A DNA stretch of 64,000 nucleotides from Hymenobacter aerophilus DSM 13606. Its GTDB lineage: Bacteria > Bacteroidota > Bacteroidia > Cytophagales > Hymenobacteraceae. A program made the translations under genes and the position numbers. The notes below the pieces were generated by a model. That model worked only from the letters and a program-made list of their open reading frames with translations. It searched no databases and had not been told where the DNA came from. How positions within the stretch are numbered: the first letter of the stretch is position 1; every line of letters begins with the position of its first letter. This document shows, in pieces, positions 31,759 through 39,822 of the stretch. The stretch spans positions 186,001 through 250,000 of the forward strand of contig NZ_KB907800.1 of NCBI RefSeq assembly GCF_000382225.1, given 5' to 3'.

Positions 31759-32898
31759 CTACTCCGGCGCATCGACTGCCGCCTCTTCCGTCGAAGTGGC
31801 AACCGGCGGCAGGTTTTCCGGCGGGGCCGCCCCTACCGAATCGGCCGGGGCTACGGCCATAAGTTGTACCCGGCGCGGCAGCAGCGCGGCCGTGGCTACG
31901 GCCGTGCGGCGCGGATTGAGGGCGGCGGCGAGCAGCGGGCCGGGCGCACCGGCTCCCAGCAGCGGGCGCAGAAAGTCGCGCATGGGCACGTAAACCGAAT
32001 CAATGTACGTGGGCTCGAAGGAGTACGGCACGTGGCCGGCGCCGCGCAGGGGGCGCAGCACGTTGGGCACGCCCACGGCCTGGGCGCGGCGGCGCAGCAC
32101 GGCGCTGCCCGCCACTACCTGGGCCGGCAGTGGGCCACCAATCAGGCCCCGTTGGTAGGGCACAATCCCGTCGCGGGTGCCGTGTATGCTGAGCAGCGGC
32201 GCGTCGCCGGCCTGCAGCCACTCGGCCCGGGCCAGGGCGCCGCACAGGTTGATGACGCCCCGCGGGCGGCTGCTGTAACCGGCGTTGCCGCCGCTGCCTT
32301 CGAGGCCACCAAGGGCCGCCAGATTCAGGTAGGCGGGCACTTCGGCGGCTTTGTCGAGGTAGGCGGTTTGCAGCGCCATAAAGGCCCCGGCCGAGGAGCC
32401 GCCTACAAAAATGTAGCGCGCATCCACCCTAAACTTGCGGGCGGTAGCGGCATCGTGCCGGAAAAAGCGCACGGCGGCCCGCATATCCTGGGTGGCGCGG
32501 ATGGCGGCCCGGCCGATGCCTACGCTGTCGAACGGGAAGAACAGCAGCCGGTAATCGATGCTGGCGGCCGTGTAGCCGAGGCGGGCCAGGCGGGTGCATA
32601 GCTCGGTCATCACCACATCGTCGCGGGTGCCGGTAACGAAGGCGCCCTCATGGGCCAGCAGCACCAGCGGCCGGCGGCGCACGGTGTCGCCGCTGGGCTC
32701 GTAGAAATCGAGGTAGAGCGGCTGCGTCTGGCCCAGCAGGCCGGTTACGCGGGCAAATTCCACATTGCGCCGCACCTTCACCTGGCTAAACAGCGGACGG
32801 TGGTAGCGCCCCCTGGTAGTGTCCGGCGGGGTCGACTGGGCGTGTAGGGTTGGGGCCGTCAGGCCAGTCAAGAGGAAGAACAGGAGAAGTAAGCGCAC
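31759..32898 (-). CDS. Secreted alpha/beta hydrolase (esterase-like)
   Basis: The protein has 379 residues. The signal peptide is about 1-20 (TGLTAPTLHAQ). The oxyanion HGGG-like element reads LLAHEGAFVTG, the nucleophile elbow is FVGGSSAGAFMALQTAYLD, then LLSIHGTRDGIVPY carries the acid and GAGHVPYSF the His. This is a complete triad of the BD-FAE/carboxylesterase kind, acting in the periplasm or outside. The C-terminal ~60 residues are Ala/Pro-rich and may be a tail. Substrate unknown. Confidence 0.87.
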   Translation of the reverse strand: MRLLLLFFLLTGLTAPTLHAQSTPPDTTRGRYHRPLFSQVKVRRNVEFARVTGLLGQTQPLYLDFYEPSGDTVRRRPLVLLAHEGAFVTGTRDDVVMTELCTRLARLGYTAASIDYRLLFFPFDSVGIGRAAIRATQDMRAAVRFFRHDAATARKFRVDARYIFVGGSSAGAFMALQTAYLDKAAEVPAYLNLAALGGLEGSGGNAGYSSRPRGVINLCGALARAEWLQAGDAPLLSIHGTRDGIVPYQRGLIGGPLPAQVVAGSAVLRRRAQAVGVPNVLRPLRGAGHVPYSFEPTYIDSVYVPMRDFLRPLLGAGAPGPLLAAALNPRRTAVATAALLPRRVQLMAVAPADSVGAAPPENLPPVATSTEEAAVDAPE

Positions 32899-32935
32899 GG
32901 GTGGGTAACGTGGAAGGGAGGGAGTTTGGTTGTTA

Positions 32936-33049
32936 GTGAAAGAACGTCATTCAGAGCGGAGCGAAGAATCTCGCGTGCTGACGTTGCAACGAATAATCCA
33001 ACGTCAGCACGCGAGATTCTTCGCTCCGCTCTGAATGACGTTCTTTCAC
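32936..33049. repeat. Perfect 51-bp inverted repeat, AACGTCATTC family, copy 1
   Basis: Arms 32936-32986 and 32999-33049 are exact reverse complements, and the loop is 12 bases. It ends four bases before the promoter box of the LD-carboxypeptidase gene. It is related to 58861-58989. Confidence 0.96.
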
Positions 33050-33053
33050 CAGC

Positions 33054-33061
33054 TACTTTTG
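33054..33061 (+). promoter_or_regulatory. Minus-7 box directly before a start codon
   Basis: TACTTTTG ends five bases before the ATG at 33067, so the mRNA is predicted to have almost no leader. No minus-33 element is clear because the palindrome occupies that position. Confidence 0.45.
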
Positions 33062-33066
33062 CCCCC

Positions 33067-33978
33067 ATGCCCACCATCACCCCGCCCCCGCTCCGCCCCC
33101 ACGACCTGGTGGCCATCGTCTGCCCCGCCCGGGCGGCCTCGCACGCCGAGCTGGCCGCGGCCGTGGCCACGCTCGAAAGCTGGGGCCTGCGCGTGCGGCT
33201 GGGTGCCAGTACCAACGTAACGGAGCACCAGTTCGGCGGCGCTGATGAAGTGCGGCGCCAGGACCTCCAGCAGCAGCTTGACGACCCCAATATCCGGGCT
33301 GTTTTCTGCGCCCGCGGCGGCTATGGCACCACCCGCATCATCGACGGGCTCGACTTCACGCAGTTTGCCCAAGCGCCCAAATGGGTGGCCGGCTTCTCCG
33401 ACATCACCACGCTCAACTGCCACCTGCTGGCCCGCGGCTTCCAGAGCATTCATGGCGTGATGCCGCTGCTGTTCCATCAGGAAGGCGGGGCCGAATCATT
33501 GGAGAGTTTGCGGCGGGCGTTGGTTGGCGAGACGCTGGCCTACCAGGTGCCGGCGCATCCGCTCAACCGGCTCGGCACGACTACCGGCGAGCTGGTAGGC
33601 GGCAACTTGAGCATCCTGCAAACCCTCACCGGCACGGCCTCCGACATATCCACGCAGGGCCGCATCCTGTTTCTGGAAGATATTGATGAGTACCTTTACG
33701 CCATCGACCGCATGCTGGTGCACCTCGACCGTACCGGCAAGCTGGCCAGGCTGGCCGGGCTGGTGGTGGGCCATTTCACCAACCCCCAGGATAACACCAT
33801 CCCATTCGGCCGCACGTCCAACGAAATCATCAACCACTACGCCGCCAGGTATGATTTCCCGGTAGCGCATGGCTTTCCCGTCGGCCACGAGCCACGCAAT
33901 CTGGCGTTAATAGCAGGCCAGCCGGTGCGGCTGACGGTGAACGAGGCCGGGGCGAGTTTGGTGGGAATCAACAACTGA
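33067..33978 (+). CDS. LD-carboxypeptidase (peptidase S66 family)
   Basis: The enzyme removes the terminal D-Ala from tetrapeptide muropeptides in cell-wall recycling. It has 303 residues from the ATG at 33067. The N-terminal PHDLVAIVCPARAA, ARGGYGTTRIID, the nucleophile Ser in GFSDITTLNCHL (about residue 107), the Glu in FLEDIDEYLYAIDRML and the His in GLVVGHFT complete an S66 Ser-His-Glu triad. No signal peptide is seen, so it acts in the cytoplasm. The frame continues upstream through the palindrome, but that part is not coding. Confidence 0.94.
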   Translation: MPTITPPPLRPHDLVAIVCPARAASHAELAAAVATLESWGLRVRLGASTNVTEHQFGGADEVRRQDLQQQLDDPNIRAVFCARGGYGTTRIIDGLDFTQFAQAPKWVAGFSDITTLNCHLLARGFQSIHGVMPLLFHQEGGAESLESLRRALVGETLAYQVPAHPLNRLGTTTGELVGGNLSILQTLTGTASDISTQGRILFLEDIDEYLYAIDRMLVHLDRTGKLARLAGLVVGHFTNPQDNTIPFGRTSNEIINHYAARYDFPVAHGFPVGHEPRNLALIAGQPVRLTVNEAGASLVGINN

Positions 33979-34004
33979 AAAAGGATGACAGGCCTTTTTC
34001 AGTT
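33973..34004. terminator. Bidirectional terminator between convergent genes
   Basis: AACTGAAAAAGG (33973-33984) pairs with CCTTTTTCAGTT (33993-34004) around an 8-base loop. It includes the LD-carboxypeptidase stop codon and abuts that of the MutS-like gene. Confidence 0.85.
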
Positions 34005-34005
34005 C

Positions 34006-35292
34006 CTATCCTTTCAGCAGCCCCGGCAGGCCTTCCTTGTCGAACAGAATCCGGCCTATTTTCAGCTGCGACCAGCCGGGTTGCAGGCGGTAGGAGAATA
34101 CGGGTAGGCCGTCTTGCAAAGTGCAGGCTATGCAGAAGGTACGGCGGCCGGGTTGGGCGGGCAGCTGGCTTTCGAGTTGGAGCAGGTGAGTGGAAATCAG
34201 AAAGCACGACTCGGGGAAAGCCGCCAGTCCGGCCACGGTGGCGCGGGTGATGTCGAGGGCATCGTCCACGTTGGTACCCCGGAACAGCTCGTCGAATACG
34301 GCAAACACACGCCCCGGCCCCTGCGCGGCTTCCAGCACGGATTTCAGGTTGCGGATTTCGGCCAGAAAGTGGCTGTAGCCGCCGCTGAGGCTGTCGGCCA
34401 GGTTGATGGCCACCACGATGGACGAGTAGAAGGGCAGCCGGGCGGCGGCGGCCGGCACGCCCAGGCCCGCGTGGGCCAAATACACGCACAGCCCCAGCGC
34501 CTTAAGCAGCGTCGATTTGCCCGACATATTCGGCCCCGTCAGCAGCAGCACGTTGTCGGCGGGGTCGAGGTCGAGCGAGTTCTTCACCGGTGCCGCCAGC
34601 AGCGGGTGGTAGAAATCGGTGAGGTGCAGGCCCGTCGGCTGGAACTCGGGAAACACAAAGCCCTGCTCCCGCAAGCCCTTGGAAACCGACCAGCAGGCTT
34701 CCAACCAGAAAAATGCGGTCCAGAACGCGGCCAGCTCCTGCTCATCCACCGCGTGCAGCTGCCGGGCAAAGCCCACCATGCGAGCGGCCGAAAACTGGTC
34801 CTGGGCCACGGCTTCAGCGGCCGAGTTCAGGCTGAAACGCTCCAGAAACCGGGTAATGGTGGCGAGCCGAGCGCGGGGGAAAGGCGGCAGCCCGGCCGGC
34901 TCCAGGCGGCGGAAATAGTGCTGCTCCAGCCGCTGCAAGAAACTGATGGCCTGCACGTAGCGGGCGCGGGTTCGGTAGCGCGTCTCTTCCGATACCAGCA
35001 GCCGCGCCGCCAGCCGCACCCGGTTGGTGTCCAGCGCCAGCTGCCCGCTCACTACCTCGTGCAGAAACCGCTGCACCTCGGCCAGCTGAATGCGCGAGTA
35101 GCTGAACTCGCCGATAACGTCCCACTGCGCCAGTAGCGCCCGAAACACGGCCTGTTTCTCCAGCACCAGCTCGGCGCTGGGCGGCAACTCCCGCAGCAAC
35201 CGGCGCACCGCCGTTTCCGCTTCGTGGCAGTAGGTGAAGTTGAACAGCGGCAGAATATCGGCATCGAGCCGCAGGTCGTCAACGAGGAGCAT
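34006..35292 (-). CDS. MutS-related ATPase lacking the mismatch-recognition domain
   Basis: The protein has 428 residues, about half of a full MutS. The N-terminal two thirds is the helical lever/clamp region. The C-terminal ATPase has Walker A TGPNMSGKSTLLK (about 255), Walker B FDELFRGTNVDD and the family's STHLLQLE segment. The N-terminal mismatch-binding domain is absent, as in several Bacteroidota MutS-like proteins. It is not the general repair protein; a role in recombination or DNA-structure handling is possible. Confidence 0.88.
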   Translation of the reverse strand: MLLVDDLRLDADILPLFNFTYCHEAETAVRRLLRELPPSAELVLEKQAVFRALLAQWDVIGEFSYSRIQLAEVQRFLHEVVSGQLALDTNRVRLAARLLVSEETRYRTRARYVQAISFLQRLEQHYFRRLEPAGLPPFPRARLATITRFLERFSLNSAAEAVAQDQFSAARMVGFARQLHAVDEQELAAFWTAFFWLEACWSVSKGLREQGFVFPEFQPTGLHLTDFYHPLLAAPVKNSLDLDPADNVLLLTGPNMSGKSTLLKALGLCVYLAHAGLGVPAAAARLPFYSSIVVAINLADSLSGGYSHFLAEIRNLKSVLEAAQGPGRVFAVFDELFRGTNVDDALDITRATVAGLAAFPESCFLISTHLLQLESQLPAQPGRRTFCIACTLQDGLPVFSYRLQPGWSQLKIGRILFDKEGLPGLLKG

Positions 35293-35300
35293 TTGGGTTT

Positions 35301-35345
35301 GAGCTGTTAGCTTTTAGCTGGTAGCGGTCAGCTTTCGTTTTGAGT
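35301..35345. repeat. GCTGTTAGC word cluster, single arm
   Basis: GAGCTGTTAGCTTTTAGCTGG and GTCAGCTTTCGTTTTG words of the dispersed family, without a matching second arm nearby. It lies just upstream of the MutS-like gene. Confidence 0.65.
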
Positions 35346-35426
35346 AGCGGCTTTGTATGACAAGGCTTGCTTGTCTTCGTCCTCAATTAGGCGCTCAATG
35401 TTGAGACGCGAGAAAAGCAGTAACGC

Positions 35427-35462
35427 AAGGAGCCCCGGCAGCTTGCGTTGCCGGGGCTCCTT
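35427..35462. terminator. Strong GC hairpin, probable terminator
   Basis: Perfect 14-bp stem AAGGAGCCCCGGCA / TGCCGGGGCTCCTT with an 8-base loop, downstream of the M28 peptidase gene (leftward). The T-tract is poor. Confidence 0.6.
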
Positions 35463-35537
35463 GGCGTATAAAAACTACGGATTTAGTTGCTTCGAGCCTT
35501 CGACCTGCTTATCCAGCGGAAGCCAGCAGATCAAAAA

Positions 35538-36548
35538 CTACTCGCCGTAGATAACCGTCAGCACCGTCTGGCCCACGGCCTTGAGCGTGCGCCGGTCGAT
35601 GATGCTCATGTTGTCCTTGGTGGTATGGTGGTAGGGCCGGAACTCGCCGCTGGGCAGAAAATCGAGGATGTCGATGGTGCGGATGCCGGCCCGGTTGGTG
35701 TACACATGGTCGTCGTCGATGCCCGGCGCGTCGGCGTAGATGAAAAAGTCGGAAAAGCCCAGCTGGGAGGCCGTATTCCAGACTTTCTCAATTACATCGG
35801 GGGCCTTTTCGCGCGAAAGATTTTCGCGGCTGAACTTGGCGCCCTGGGCACCCACCATATCGAGCAGGATGCCGAAGTTGGGCTTGTAGTTGGCCGGCAC
35901 CATGTTTTTGGACCAGTATTGCGAGCCCAGGCACCAGCTATCCTCGCTACCGAGCAGGTTGGTTTTATCGGCCTGCGTGATGCCGTCGTAGCCGTAATCC
36001 TCCGAGTCGAACAGAATGAAGTCGACGCCCACACCGGGGGCCAGGCTGTCGGGTTGGGCGGCCAGCACACGCGCCAGCTCCAGAGCTACGGCCACGCCGC
36101 TGGCGCCGTCGGAGGCGCCGTCGAGTGGGGCGTTCTTGTTCTCGGTGTCCTTGTCGGCGAAGGGCCGGGTGTCCCAGTGGGCAAATACAGCCACCCGGCG
36201 CGGGGCCGCGGGATTATAGCGGGCAATGATGTTGCGCGACTTGAGGATGTTGCCATCAAAGGCCTTGGCCTCGAAGGGCTGCTCCTGCACCGCCAGGCCG
36301 TACTTTTTAAACTGCCCGATAATCCAGTCGCCGGTTTTTACGTGGGCCGCCGTGTTGGGCACCCGGGGCCCGAAGGCCACCTGGCGGGCGGTGTAGGCGT
36401 AGGCCGAATCGGCGTTGAAGGCGGGCGTTTTGGGCAGCGCGGCTTCCTGGGCGGCCGACGTGTCGGCGGTGTCATTTTTACCGGGGCAGCCCGTGAGCAG
36501 CAGCAGGCCTGCCAGCGCGGCCGGGGCAAATCGGAACAGGTTTTTCAT
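35538..36548 (-). CDS. M28-family zinc peptidase or glutaminyl-peptide cyclotransferase, lipoprotein
   Basis: The protein has 336 residues. The lipobox ends at Cys21 (LLLLTGC). Metal-site blocks AVFAHWDTRPFAD, GASDGASGVAVALELAR and FILFDSEDYGYDG are visible. The HWDTRP and single-lobe layout resembles the M28 subgroup that includes bacterial glutaminyl cyclases of Porphyromonas type, which cap exported N-terminal Gln as pyroglutamate. Ordinary aminopeptidase activity is the alternative. Location is the periplasmic face of a membrane. A word-repeat gap separates it from cysS. Confidence 0.85.
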   Translation of the reverse strand: MKNLFRFAPAALAGLLLLTGCPGKNDTADTSAAQEAALPKTPAFNADSAYAYTARQVAFGPRVPNTAAHVKTGDWIIGQFKKYGLAVQEQPFEAKAFDGNILKSRNIIARYNPAAPRRVAVFAHWDTRPFADKDTENKNAPLDGASDGASGVAVALELARVLAAQPDSLAPGVGVDFILFDSEDYGYDGITQADKTNLLGSEDSWCLGSQYWSKNMVPANYKPNFGILLDMVGAQGAKFSRENLSREKAPDVIEKVWNTASQLGFSDFFIYADAPGIDDDHVYTNRAGIRTIDILDFLPSGEFRPYHHTTKDNMSIIDRRTLKAVGQTVLTVIYGE

Positions 36549-36597
36549 GGAGCGGAGCGCTTCGGGTAAATGTTCGGCACTGATTTATGAGCTGCAA

Positions 36598-36683
36598 GCT
36601 ACAAGCTTCAAGCCGCACGCTTTTGCTGCCGTGGCCCCTGCCTGCGCCAGGTAGCTTGAAGCTTGCGGCTTAAAGCTTGTAGC
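36598..36683. repeat. 25-bp inverted repeat of GCTTGCAAGC-type words
   Basis: Arms 36598-36622 and 36659-36683 match at 23 of 25 positions, and the loop is 36 bases. The words (GCTACAAGCTT) recur in the 74-bp palindrome at 48778. Confidence 0.8.
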
Positions 36684-36690
36684 TCCGCCC

Positions 36691-38196
36691 CTACTCCTCG
36701 CTATACGCCCAGTCGACGCCGGTTTTGGAGTCTTTCACCACGATTCCCTGCTGCTTGAGCGCGGCCCGGATTTCGTCGACTTTGCCGTAGTCCTTGGCGG
36801 CTTTGGCTTCCTGGTAGAAGTGCAGCGTGAGGCCCAGCAGGTCTTCGGCGCTGGCGCGGGGCTCGTCGCGCAGGCCCAGCACGTCCTGCACCAGCGTGCG
36901 GTAGGTGGCGGTGGCCTCGTTCAGGGCTGCGGGGCTCACCTGGGCCAGGGTATCGGGCTTGGCGGCGTAGCCGTTGAGTTTACGCAGCAAATTGAACAGG
37001 CTGGCAATGGTGCGGGCGGTGTTCAGGTCGTCGTTGAGGCCGGCAAAGCAGTCGGCGGCCAGCTTGCGCAGCTCGGCGTCGGCGGCGCTGGTGTCGGCGG
37101 CAGCTTCGAGGCCCTCGGGCAGCTGCAGCTTATCGAGCAGGCGCAGGCCGTTCATCAGCTTGCGGTAACCTTTGCCGGCGGCCTGCAGGCCCTCATCGGT
37201 AATATCGACGGGGCTGCGGTAGTGGGCTTGCAGCAGGAAGAAGCGGGCCGTCATGGGCGAATAGGCCTGGGCCAGCACCTCATTCTCACCGCTGAACAGC
37301 TGGCTGATAGTGATGAAGTTGCCCGCCGACTTGCTCATCTTCTGGCCATTCACGGTAATCATGTTGTTGTGCATCCACACCCGGGCCTCGTTGGTCGGAT
37401 GCTCGCAGGCCTGGCTCTGGGCAATTTCGCACTCGTGGTGCGGGAACATCAAATCCAAGCCGCCGCCGTGAATGTCGAATTCGGCGCCGAGGTACTTGCG
37501 GCTCATGGCCGAGCATTCCAGGTGCCAGCCGGGGAACCCTTCGCCCCAGGGCGAGGGCCAGCGCATGAGGTGGCGCTCATCGGCCCGCTTCCAGAGGGCG
37601 AAATCCAGCGGGCTGCGCTTCTCGTCCTGGCCCGTGAGGTTGTCGCGCGAGCCGGCCAGCAGCTCCTCCACTACCCGGTTCGAAAGCTTGCCGTATTCCT
37701 TGCCAGCAGCGTTGTAGGCCGGCACATCGAAGTACACCGAGCCATTGGATTCGTAGGCGAAACCGTTGGCCATAATCTGCTCGGTCATCTCGATTTGCTC
37801 GATGATGTGGCCGCTGGCGCGGGGCGTAATGTCGGGCGGCAGGCAGCCCAGGGCCATCATGTGGTCCTGGTAGAGGTTGGTGTAGCCCTCGGCCACTTCC
37901 ATGGGCTCCACCTGCCGGGCGCGGGCAATGCGGCCGATTTTGTCCTCGCCCTCGTCGGCATCATCTACCAAGTGGCCTACGTCGGTGATGTTGCGCACGT
38001 AGCGCACCTTGTACTCCAGGTAACGCAGGTAGCGCGTGAGCACATCGAACACCACCGGGCCGCGGGCGTTGCCAACGTGCGCCTCGCTGTACACCGTCGG
38101 GCCGCACAGGTATACGCCTACAAAAGGCGCGTTCAGGGGTGCAAACGGGGCTTTCTGGCGGGTGAGCGTGTTGTAGAGCGAGAAGGGCTGAGGCAT
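36691..38196 (-). CDS. cysS: Cysteine--tRNA ligase
   Basis: This class I synthetase charges tRNA-Cys. It has 501 residues, normal. Zinc/HIGH region is [18 protein letters not shown], followed by [35 protein letters not shown] and [16 protein letters not shown] supply zinc ligands, and KMSKSAGNF is the second signature. The C-terminal DALR-like helical domain is present. Start ATG 38196. The nearby Cys-rich leader ORF at 27 kb would sense the product of this enzyme if the attenuator idea holds. Confidence 0.98.
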   Translation of the reverse strand: MPQPFSLYNTLTRQKAPFAPLNAPFVGVYLCGPTVYSEAHVGNARGPVVFDVLTRYLRYLEYKVRYVRNITDVGHLVDDADEGEDKIGRIARARQVEPMEVAEGYTNLYQDHMMALGCLPPDITPRASGHIIEQIEMTEQIMANGFAYESNGSVYFDVPAYNAAGKEYGKLSNRVVEELLAGSRDNLTGQDEKRSPLDFALWKRADERHLMRWPSPWGEGFPGWHLECSAMSRKYLGAEFDIHGGGLDLMFPHHECEIAQSQACEHPTNEARVWMHNNMITVNGQKMSKSAGNFITISQLFSGENEVLAQAYSPMTARFFLLQAHYRSPVDITDEGLQAAGKGYRKLMNGLRLLDKLQLPEGLEAAADTSAADAELRKLAADCFAGLNDDLNTARTIASLFNLLRKLNGYAAKPDTLAQVSPAALNEATATYRTLVQDVLGLRDEPRASAEDLLGLTLHFYQEAKAAKDYGKVDEIRAALKQQGIVVKDSKTGVDWAYSEE

Positions 38197-38540
38197 ATTT
38201 ATTGAGCTATTAGCTTTCAGCTGCTAGCTGTTAGCTTTCGTTTTGATTTACAAATGCTTCTGCCTGCTACAAAGCGGCGACTGGGCATGAGTGGATGCCG
38301 TGCAAAAGTAACGGCAGTTTCGCAGAGTGTCGGGGAACGGAAAACAACCGCCAACCGGCCCGAATTGTGTGCAATAAAGTCTAAAAGCCCAACCAAACGG
38401 CACAAAACTCAAACCGACCAGTCTATAAAGTTCAATCAGCAGTTTATAAGAACGTAAAGTCAGTATAAAAACGCGAGGCGGTCTAGCAGTTCGCTGCGAA
38501 ATAAATTCTCGCGTCGCCGCCTACCGTTATCAGCCGGCAG
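38197..38540. other. Gap between cysS and the EEP-family gene
   Basis: The region 38208-38245 carries GCTGTTAGC-family words with no second arm. A minus-strand TACTTTTG (38303-38310) is a plausible cysS promoter box about 105 bases upstream of the start. From 38418 to 38520 the sequence is AT-rich and contains a loose GCGAG/CTCGC pairing near 38475-38512. No gene is seen. Confidence 0.6.
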
Positions 38541-39674
38541 TTACTGGGGCTCCGTTTTCGGTTTGAGCTGGTAGGTGGCCGTGGTGGGGAAGTGGTCGGA
38601 GTAGGGGATTTCGTAGTTCACCCAGAAGTCGCGCACCAGCCAGCGGGGGCCGGCAAACTGGTTGTCGATGCGCAGGAAGGGGATGCGGCCGTTGTAGGTG
38701 CTGCCCACGCCGTTGCCCACGCTGGTCCAGGCGTTCTGGAAGTGGTCGGCCAGCTGGTCGTAGCTGTAGCTGTAGGGCACGTCGTTGAGGTCGGCGCACA
38801 GCAGCATCGGGTACGGGCACTTGGCGAAGCGGTTGATGAGCGTGTCAATCTGCGCGTGCCGCAGCACGGCCCCGCGCTTGAAGCGCCGTAGCAGCCCCAG
38901 GCCCTTCTTTTTCAGGCCCGATTTGCTGGAGTAGCTGTCCACGATGTCGCGCTCGTCCATGCTCATGCTCTGCAGATGGAAGCTGTACACCCGAATCGTA
39001 TCCTGGCTGGGCAGGCGCAGATCCACCCACATGCCGTGGTTTTGGGTGAGCTTGCCGAACTGAATGGTGCCGCGGTTCACAATCGGGTGGCGCGAGAAGA
39101 TGGCCATACCAAACTCGGACCCGGCGCTGTTGGTGAGCGTTTTCGACAGAAACGACTCGCGCCCCGCCTGCCGGCCGATTTTGTCCAGCGTCCGGAACAC
39201 GGTGCCGTCGGCCGATTTGGTGCCGGCCGGCTCGTTGTAGAACTCCTGCAGGCACAGCACGTCGGCCTTGCTTTCGGCCAGCCAGCGCACCATTTCTTTG
39301 GATGATTGCAGGCCGTTGTTGCGAAGCTGCGGGTACACGTTGAAGATGCGCACGTTGGCCGACAGCACCTGCACCACCGGGCCGGCGGTGGCGGGCTCGG
39401 CGGCCGTGGTCAGGCGCAGCGGGTGCAGGGCCAGCCCGCGCTGGAAGTGCGGCCACGTGAGCACGGCCAGCGCCAGCGGCAACAGGGCCACCGGCCAGCG
39501 CCGTAGCAGCCAGTAGCCGGCCGCCAGCAAATTCAGGCCCAGGGCCACCGGCAGCGTAAGGGCCCCGAAAATGGCCGGCCAGAAGGTGTAAGCGGGTATC
39601 TGCTCGCAGGCAATGCCCACCAGCACCCACCCCATCACCAGCAAAGTGCACTTGAAAGCAAACGAACGACGCAC
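38541..39674 (-). CDS. Membrane-anchored endonuclease/exonuclease/phosphatase family protein
   Basis: The protein has 377 residues from a GTG at 39674; the ATG at 39755 lies upstream of a minus-strand TACCTTTA box (39710-39717) and is unlikely. Three hydrophobic helices occupy about 1-85. The catalytic domain then shows VLSANVRIFN, DVLCLQEFYNEP, LCADLNDVPYSYSYDQL and a terminal SDHFPTTATYQL, the metal-binding Asn/Glu/Asp/His set of the DNase I / Mg-dependent phosphodiesterase fold. The catalytic side probably faces the periplasm. Substrate unknown. Confidence 0.9.
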   Translation of the reverse strand: MRRSFAFKCTLLVMGWVLVGIACEQIPAYTFWPAIFGALTLPVALGLNLLAAGYWLLRRWPVALLPLALAVLTWPHFQRGLALHPLRLTTAAEPATAGPVVQVLSANVRIFNVYPQLRNNGLQSSKEMVRWLAESKADVLCLQEFYNEPAGTKSADGTVFRTLDKIGRQAGRESFLSKTLTNSAGSEFGMAIFSRHPIVNRGTIQFGKLTQNHGMWVDLRLPSQDTIRVYSFHLQSMSMDERDIVDSYSSKSGLKKKGLGLLRRFKRGAVLRHAQIDTLINRFAKCPYPMLLCADLNDVPYSYSYDQLADHFQNAWTSVGNGVGSTYNGRIPFLRIDNQFAGPRWLVRDFWVNYEIPYSDHFPTTATYQLKPKTEPQ

Positions 39675-39822
39675 GGATTCCTCTTTTCTATCAACCGGAA
39701 GCGGATGAGTAAAGGTAGCGCTTCCGGTGCGGGCCCGCCTAGCCAGCGCCACCAAATACGAATAAGTGCAGGTCTTACGCGGCCTGTTTCGTATCTTTCC
39801 CGGGCATTCTATCCTCCTTTAT

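Noticed and set aside
31626..31862. Short ORF with CRPAGA-type peptides
   Set aside because: Peptide is encoded by the AGCCCC/GGGGCGAC repeat words and continues into the antisense of the esterase gene.
32868..33290. Minus-strand ORF through the 51-bp palindrome
   Set aside because: It crosses the palindrome and the promoter and start of the LD-carboxypeptidase gene in antisense; no protein signature.
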